Shown: piece by piece, positions 59,637-64,000 of the stretch
How the letters are laid out: each line of letters opens with the position of its first letter
How positions within the stretch are numbered: position 1 is the first letter of the stretch
Assembly (NCBI RefSeq): GCF_019145235.1
Contig: NZ_JAHSTV010000011.1
Span: 124,001-188,000, forward strand
Reading direction: 5' to 3'
DNA: 64,000 bases
DNA from: Pseudomonas farris
GTDB taxonomy: Bacteria > Pseudomonadota > Gammaproteobacteria > Pseudomonadales > Pseudomonadaceae
The notes under the pieces: generated by a model
Told to the model about the DNA's origin: nothing
Database searches by the model: none
The model's input: only the letters and a program-made list of their open reading frames with translations
Made by a program: the position numbers and the translations under genes

Positions 59637-59672
59637 GCAGGTCCTTGTGATGTGTTTGCGGGGAACTGAAAC

Positions 59673-59765
59673 CCTGTGGGAGCGGGCTTGCTCGCGAAGG
59701 CGGTGGGTCAGTCGACATCAATGTCGAATGATAAGCCGTCTTCGCGAGCAAGCCCGCTCCCACAT
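59673..59765. repeat. REPIN, GGGAGCGGGC-first orientation
   Basis: TGTGGGAGCGGGCTTGCTCG and its inverse flank the spacer GCGGTGGGTCAGTCGACATC...GCCGTC. It belongs to the same spacer class as the copies at 11941 and 32489. Confidence 0.92.
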
Positions 59766-59824
59766 TAGATTTGGTAGTGCTTCGACGTTAGCGCAAGGAA
59801 AAAGACACCGCATCCTGCCCATAA

Positions 59825-59858
59825 AAAATGCCCCGTATCGATTGATACGGGGCATTTC
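59825..59858 (-). terminator. Terminator after brnQ
   Basis: AAATGCCCCGTATC pairs perfectly with GATACGGGGCATTT around four bases, with T6 on the minus strand, 53 bases after the brnQ stop. Confidence 0.9.
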
Positions 59859-59910
59859 TATTTTTGTGCACGACAACTCAAGGCCCGCTTGTGGCGGGCC
59901 ATGAAGCAGT

Positions 59911-61224
59911 TTAAGCCAGCGCTTCGGCGCGCTTGCCCAGCAGACGATCGCAGACCACGGCGACCACCAGGGTCATGAACGACGGCACCAGCCACGCCAG
60001 ACCTTGCTCGCTCAGCGGCAGATGAGTCAGCTGAGTCGGCATCCAGTCAGCCAGACCAGCACCCTTGAGCGCATCGATCAGGCCGAAGATGAACGACACC
60101 AGCATCACCGGACCGACGATGCGGCCCTGCTCATGCCAGAAGTCCTTGCAGAAGCTCAGGGCTACCAGGGCGATGCACGGCGGGTAGATGGCGGTCAGCA
60201 CCGGGATCGAGAACGCAATCAGCTTGGTGAGACCCAGGTTGGACACCAACAGGGAGAACGCTGCCAGGATGATCACCAGCGTCTTGTAGGACAGTGGCAG
60301 TACACGGCTGAAGTATTCGGCACAGGCACACGTCAGACCAACCGCTGTCACCAGGCAGGCCAAGGAGATCAGCACCGCAAGGAAACCGCTGCCGAGCGAA
60401 CCGAATGTGTGCTGCACGTACGCGTGCAATACCGCTGCGCCGTTGGCAGCACCGGTGGCGACTTCATGGCTGCCCGAACCGAGACGGAACAGACTGATGT
60501 ACACCAGCGCCAGACCCACGCCGGCAATCAGCCCGGCGATGATCGCATAACGGGTGATCAGCGCTGGCGATTCCACACCGCGGGAGCGGATCGCATTGAC
60601 GATGACAATGCCGAATACCAACGCGCCCAAGGTATCCATGGTCAGGTAACCATTGATAAAGCCTTGGGAGAACGGTGCTGCGACATATTCAGGAGTGGCC
60701 ACGCCGATATCACCGGCCGGCAACGCGAACGCGGCAATGCCGAGAACGGCCAAGGCGATGATCTTCAACGGTGCAAGGAAACGTCCTACGGTGTCCAGCA
60801 GACGGCCCGGATAGAGCGAGATGAAGAACACCAGCAGGAAGTACACCGAGCTATAGAGAAACAGCGCCAGCGGGCTCTCGCCAGTCAACGGCGCCAGACC
60901 CACTTCGAACGACACCGTCGCGGTGCGCGGCGTCGCGAACAACGGGCCGACAGCGAGGTAGCACGCGGCTGCCAGCAGGCCACCGGCGACTTTACCGATC
61001 GGGCTGCTCAAGGCATCCATCGCACCACCGACCTTGGCCAGGGCGACAACGGTGATCACCGGCAGACCGACCGCGGTGATCAGAAAACCCAGCGCCGCCA
61101 TCCAGACATTAGGCCCGGACTGCAAACCGACGATAGGCGGGAAGATGATGTTGCCAGCCCCGACGAACAGGGCAAATGTCATAAAACCCAGTGCCAGGAT
61201 GTCCTGGCCTTTCAACACTTTCAT
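59911..61224 (-). CDS. brnQ: Branched-chain amino acid carrier BrnQ (LIVCS family)
   Basis: 437-residue inner-membrane sodium- or proton-coupled importer for leucine, isoleucine and valine, with twelve hydrophobic segments. MKVLKGQDILALGFMTFALFVGAGNIIFPPIVGLQSG is the diagnostic N-terminus. GPLFATPRTATVSFEVGLAPL near 95 and LTCACAEYFSRVLPLSYK near 300 are further family blocks. Single gene between two terminators. I recall the same position next to sucDC in P. aeruginosa (PA1590-PA1588). Confidence 0.96.
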   Translation of the reverse strand: MKVLKGQDILALGFMTFALFVGAGNIIFPPIVGLQSGPNVWMAALGFLITAVGLPVITVVALAKVGGAMDALSSPIGKVAGGLLAAACYLAVGPLFATPRTATVSFEVGLAPLTGESPLALFLYSSVYFLLVFFISLYPGRLLDTVGRFLAPLKIIALAVLGIAAFALPAGDIGVATPEYVAAPFSQGFINGYLTMDTLGALVFGIVIVNAIRSRGVESPALITRYAIIAGLIAGVGLALVYISLFRLGSGSHEVATGAANGAAVLHAYVQHTFGSLGSGFLAVLISLACLVTAVGLTCACAEYFSRVLPLSYKTLVIILAAFSLLVSNLGLTKLIAFSIPVLTAIYPPCIALVALSFCKDFWHEQGRIVGPVMLVSFIFGLIDALKGAGLADWMPTQLTHLPLSEQGLAWLVPSFMTLVVAVVCDRLLGKRAEALA

Positions 61225-61477
61225 TAAGGAAATACCACACTACTGAATCGGAATTTAGAGAGGGATTTCCCTTATGGGTGAGGGAAATGCTGTCGGCCCG
61301 TATAGGACTAACCCGTTTAGCGCGTTGCTACCTTGTGGGCCGCGGACGCAAAAATGGCTGCTAGCCTAACGAATTTGCACGACAAACGCACTGTTACGGG
61401 GCGAACTATCCGATACGCGACACTTCGATGTCGCGTTTACATACCTAATTTTCCTACCTTGGATCACCCGGAAACGA

Positions 61478-61503
61478 CAAAGGCCACCCGAAGGTGGCCT
61501 TTG
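61478..61503 (-). terminator. Terminator after sucD
   Basis: CAAAGGCCACC-CGAA-GGTGGCCTTTG, an 11-bp perfect stem, lies 30 bases after the sucD stop. The 250 bases between it and brnQ hold nothing I can assign apart from the brnQ upstream region. Confidence 0.85.
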
Positions 61504-61532
61504 TTTGGTGAAGCGTCAGTTAAGCGCGAGGC

Positions 61533-62414
61533 TTACTTGATCGCCCAACCGGTCAGCTCGGACAAAGCCTTGCCGATGTCTGCCAGCGAACGCACGGTTT
61601 TAACGCCTGCGTCTTCCAGGGCAGCAAACTTCTCGTCTGCAGTGCCTTTGCCGCCAGAGATGATTGCGCCAGCATGGCCCATGCGCTTGCCCGCAGGGGC
61701 AGTCACACCAGCGATGTAGGAAACAACCGGCTTGGTCACGTTTGCCTTGATGTAGGCAGCCGCTTCTTCTTCAGCCGAACCGCCGATCTCACCGATCATT
61801 ACGATCGCTTCGGTCTTCGGGTCTTCCTGGAACAGCTTCAGGATGTCGATGAAGTTCGAACCCGGGATCGGGTCACCACCGATGCCGACGCAAGTCGACT
61901 GACCGAAACCGGCGTCAGTAGTCTGCTTCACAGCTTCGTAGGTCAGGGTGCCGGAACGGGAAACGATACCGACCTTGCCTGGCAAGTGAATGTGACCTGG
62001 CATGATGCCGATCTTGCATTCGCCTGGAGTGATCACGCCTGGGCAGTTAGGACCGATCAGGACTACGCCCAGTTCGTCGCACTTGACCTTGGCATCCAGC
62101 ATGTCCAGGGTAGGAATGCCTTCAGTGATGCAAACGATCAGCTTGATGCCGCCGAATGCTGCTTCCAGGATGGAGTCCTTGCAGAAAGGAGCTGGAACGT
62201 AGATCACGCTGGCGGTGGCGCCAGTGGCAGCTACAGCGTCTTTCACGGTGTTGAACACTGGCAGGCCCAGGTGCTCGGTGCCGCCTTTGCCAGGAGTTAC
62301 GCCACCCACCATCTTGGTGCCGTATTCGATGGCTTGCTGGGTGTGGAAACTACCTTGCGAACCGGTAATACCCTGGCAGATAACTTTGGTGTCTTTATTG
62401 ATCAGGACGCTCAT
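61533..62414 (-). CDS. sucD: Succinyl-CoA synthetase alpha subunit
   Basis: 293-residue CoA-binding subunit; it carries the phosphohistidine that relays phosphate during succinyl-CoA to succinate conversion in the TCA cycle. Visible: VICQGITGSQGSFHTQQAIEYGTKMVGGVTPGKGG (CoA site), IGPNCPGVITPGECKIGIMPG, and PAGKRMGHAGAIISGGKGTADEKFAALEDAGV with the active histidine in GHAGAI (about 247). GGAGGGC precedes the ATG, which shares one base with the sucC stop (TAATG). Confidence 0.98.
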   Translation of the reverse strand: MSVLINKDTKVICQGITGSQGSFHTQQAIEYGTKMVGGVTPGKGGTEHLGLPVFNTVKDAVAATGATASVIYVPAPFCKDSILEAAFGGIKLIVCITEGIPTLDMLDAKVKCDELGVVLIGPNCPGVITPGECKIGIMPGHIHLPGKVGIVSRSGTLTYEAVKQTTDAGFGQSTCVGIGGDPIPGSNFIDILKLFQEDPKTEAIVMIGEIGGSAEEEAAAYIKANVTKPVVSYIAGVTAPAGKRMGHAGAIISGGKGTADEKFAALEDAGVKTVRSLADIGKALSELTGWAIK

Positions 62415-63580
62415 TATTTGCCCTCCGCAGCTTTAACGACTTGTTGAGCAGCGTCGGTCAGGCTGGTAGCAGCGATGATGTTCAAACCGCTTTCTGCCAG
62501 TACTTTAGCGCCCAGCTCAGCGTTGTTGCCTTCAAGGCGAACAACAACCGGGATTTTCACGCCGACTTCTTTCACAGCACCGATGATGCCTTCGGCAATC
62601 ATGTCGCAACGAACGATGCCGCCGAAGATGTTGACCAATACTGCAGCGACGTTAGTGTCGGACAGGATGATCTTGAACGCTTCGGTAACGCGTTCTTTGG
62701 TAGCACCGCCGCCCACGTCGAGGAAGTTGGCTGGTTTGCCGCCATGCAGGTTGACGATGTCCATGGTACCCATGGCCAGGCCAGCACCGTTGACCATGCA
62801 ACCGATGTTGCCTTCCAGTGCTACGTAGTTCAGTTCGAACTTGGCAGCGTGCGCTTCGCGCGGATCGTCTTGCGACGGATCGTGGAAAGTCTTCAGCTTA
62901 GGCTGACGGTACATGGCGTTGGCGTCGATGTTGATCTTGGCGTCGAGGCAATGCAGATCGCCGTCAGCCTTGATCACCAGCGGGTTCACTTCCAGCAGAG
63001 CCAGGTCGTGATCCTTGAACAGCTTGGCCAGACCTACGAAGATCTTGGCGAACTGAGCAACTTGCTTGCCTTCCAGACCCAGCTGGAATGCCAGCTCGCG
63101 ACCCTGGAATGGCTGAGCGCCAACCAGTGGATCGATAGTGGCCTTGAGGATTTTTTCAGGGGTGTCGTGAGCGATTTTCTCGATGTCCACGCCACCTTCG
63201 GTGGAAGCCATGAACACGATGCGACGGCTCGAACGGTCAACGACAGCGCCCAGGTACAGCTCTTTAGCGATATCAGTGCACGATTCAACCAGGATCTTGG
63301 TGACTGGCTGACCATTGGCATCAGTCTGGTAAGTCACCAGACGCTTGCCCAACCACTGTTGAGCGAATGCTTTGGCGTCTTCTTTGCTGCGAACCAGCTT
63401 TACGCCGCCCGCTTTACCGCGACCACCAGCGTGGACCTGGGCTTTGACAACCCACTCGGTGCCGCCGATTTTGTCGCAAGCTTCTGCTGCTGCTTCCGGG
63501 GTGTCTACTGCGTAGCCGGTGGAAACTGGCAGGCCGTACTCAGCGAACAGCTGCTTACCCTGATACTCGTGAAGATTCAT
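62414..63580 (-). CDS. sucC: Succinyl-CoA synthetase beta subunit
   Basis: 388-residue ATP-grasp subunit that binds the nucleotide and succinate. MNLHEYQGKQLFAEYGLPVS, VKAQVHAGGRGKAGGVKL, LEVNPLVIKADGDLHCLDAKINIDANAM and the C-terminal GNNAELGAKVLAESG are family standards. It lies between lpd (upstream) and sucD, in the usual alpha-ketoglutarate dehydrogenase/succinyl-CoA synthetase order of Pseudomonas. The 179-base gap to lpd contains a 10-bp palindrome. Confidence 0.98.
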   Translation of the reverse strand: MNLHEYQGKQLFAEYGLPVSTGYAVDTPEAAAEACDKIGGTEWVVKAQVHAGGRGKAGGVKLVRSKEDAKAFAQQWLGKRLVTYQTDANGQPVTKILVESCTDIAKELYLGAVVDRSSRRIVFMASTEGGVDIEKIAHDTPEKILKATIDPLVGAQPFQGRELAFQLGLEGKQVAQFAKIFVGLAKLFKDHDLALLEVNPLVIKADGDLHCLDAKINIDANAMYRQPKLKTFHDPSQDDPREAHAAKFELNYVALEGNIGCMVNGAGLAMGTMDIVNLHGGKPANFLDVGGGATKERVTEAFKIILSDTNVAAVLVNIFGGIVRCDMIAEGIIGAVKEVGVKIPVVVRLEGNNAELGAKVLAESGLNIIAATSLTDAAQQVVKAAEGK

Positions 63581-63656
63581 GCTTATTACCGTCTTCGTTA
63601 GGTACTGCGCATTCGGTGCTGCACTAGTTGAAGTGCCGCACCACCTGTGACTGCTG

Positions 63657-63679
63657 CTTGCGTAGCTGAGCTACGCAAG
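63657..63679. repeat. 10-bp palindromic hairpin between lpd and sucC
   Basis: CTTGCGTAGC-TGA-GCTACGCAAG has no T run on the minus strand. It may be an mRNA processing or stability hairpin between two differently expressed parts of the TCA operon. Confidence 0.6.
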
Positions 63680-63759
63680 ACTGCGTCCAGCGGACATTCC
63701 GCGGTGAGTCTTGCATGCAAGGCTCACGACGGGCCGTACCGCCGTGGTTTCTTATTGTC

Positions 63760-64000
63760 TTAACGCTTCTTGCGGTTGGCGATGTGGATGGCGCCGCCAT
63801 TCACAGCCAAAGCTGCTTCGTGCAAGGCTTCAGACAGGGTCGGATGGGAGAAAACCATCATGCCCAGGTCTTCAGCGCTGGTGCCGAATTCCATACCGAT
63901 CGCGCCCTGCTGAACCAGTTCTGCAGCGCTCGGGCCAATCACGTGGACGCCCAATACGCGGTCAGTCTTGGCATCAGCAATGACTTTCACGAAACCGCCG
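63760..64000 (-). CDS. lpd: Dihydrolipoyl dehydrogenase, C-terminal end (5' part outside window)
   Basis: The last 79 codons of an FAD-dependent E3 component. GGFVKVIADAKTDRVLGVHVIGPSAAELVQQG is the dimerisation-domain start. FSHPTLSEALHEAAL holds the histidine-glutamate pair (HPTxSE) that forms the active-site base at the partner subunit. The TAA lies at 63760-63762. Given sucCD next door, it is the E3 of 2-oxoglutarate dehydrogenase (lpdG in PAO1 naming, from memory). Confidence 0.95.
   Translation of the reverse strand, partial: GGFVKVIADAKTDRVLGVHVIGPSAAELVQQGAIGMEFGTSAEDLGMMVFSHPTLSEALHEAALAVNGGAIHIANRKKR

Noticed and set aside
4990..59765. Repeated palindromes considered as a CRISPR or other array
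   Set aside because: They are dispersed REP pairs between genes, with no regular repeat-spacer structure and no cas genes.

Overview
The window is a contiguous piece of a Pseudomonas chromosome, most likely from the P. fluorescens group. Evidence for this is the GC-rich codon use, the many REP/REPIN palindromes with the core GAGCGGGCTTGCTCGCGAA, and a gene content (prc + EAL/CBS/GGDEF gene, rdgC, SSS-type sensor kinase, cob cluster, hda/purMN, htpG, brnQ, sucCD-lpd) typical of that genus. No prophage, transposase, CRISPR array or rRNA operon was seen. Most of the window is core genome, and the less ordinary material lies in intergenic, leader and repeat sequences.

Layout. 1-8.7 kb: a truncated quinone oxidoreductase gene, the periplasmic protease prc, a c-di-GMP enzyme, a frameshifted small gene with an elaborate structured leader (5.1-5.7 kb), a three-gene regulator/Sel1 operon, a DUF1232 gene and a lipoprotein FKBP isomerase. 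8.9-11.9 kb: a membrane-anchored di-heme cytochrome and catalase-like pair. 12.1-12.8 kb: duplicated tRNA-Val/tRNA-Asp units, each with its own terminator. 12.9-26.6 kb: rdgC, a BASS transporter, a guanidine-II riboswitch followed by a sugE/gdx exporter, an MFS-acyltransferase fusion, a TDT transporter, a cupin/MFS/TetR locus, a giant hybrid sensor kinase and rmuC. 26.6-28.7 kb: a long non-coding stretch with structured RNA candidates, then two small Pseudomonas-specific genes. 28.7-32.5 kb: a FadL porin, a periplasmic glutathione peroxidase-like protein, and a MarR-MFS-micropeptide operon with two matching operators.

32.6-41.9 kb is a ten-gene late cobalamin pathway, all on the minus strand and headed by a cobalamin riboswitch: corrinoid adenosylation (cobO), amidations (cobB, cobQ), side chain (cobD, cbiB), lower ligand (bluB, cobT, phosphatase) and final assembly (cobU, cobS). 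Most junctions overlap as ATGA. A REPIN has become part of the cobB coding sequence, and cobQ carries a tandem repeat just before its P-loop.

42-55 kb: a conserved hypothetical, a sorbosone-dehydrogenase-like lipoprotein, two paralogous NlpC/P60 lipoproteins, hda, a PerM-type permease, a DUF2066 protein, purM-purN, DUF3108, DUF3859, an amidohydrolase, OsmC and pirin. 55-64 kb: htpG, two hotdog thioesterases, a small lipoprotein, MAPEG and DUF599 membrane proteins, brnQ, sucD, sucC and the 3' end of lpd (TCA cycle).

Items most worth a second look are the three-way-junction leader with overlapping hairpins upstream of the broken gene at 5.1 kb, a ~131-bp element with paired DnaA boxes that occurs twice, the REPIN translated into CobB next to the bluB start, the 21-nt triplication in cobQ, the structured RNA candidate at 27.2-27.3 kb, and the predicted switching of the guanidine-II riboswitch through an anti-Shine-Dalgarno.
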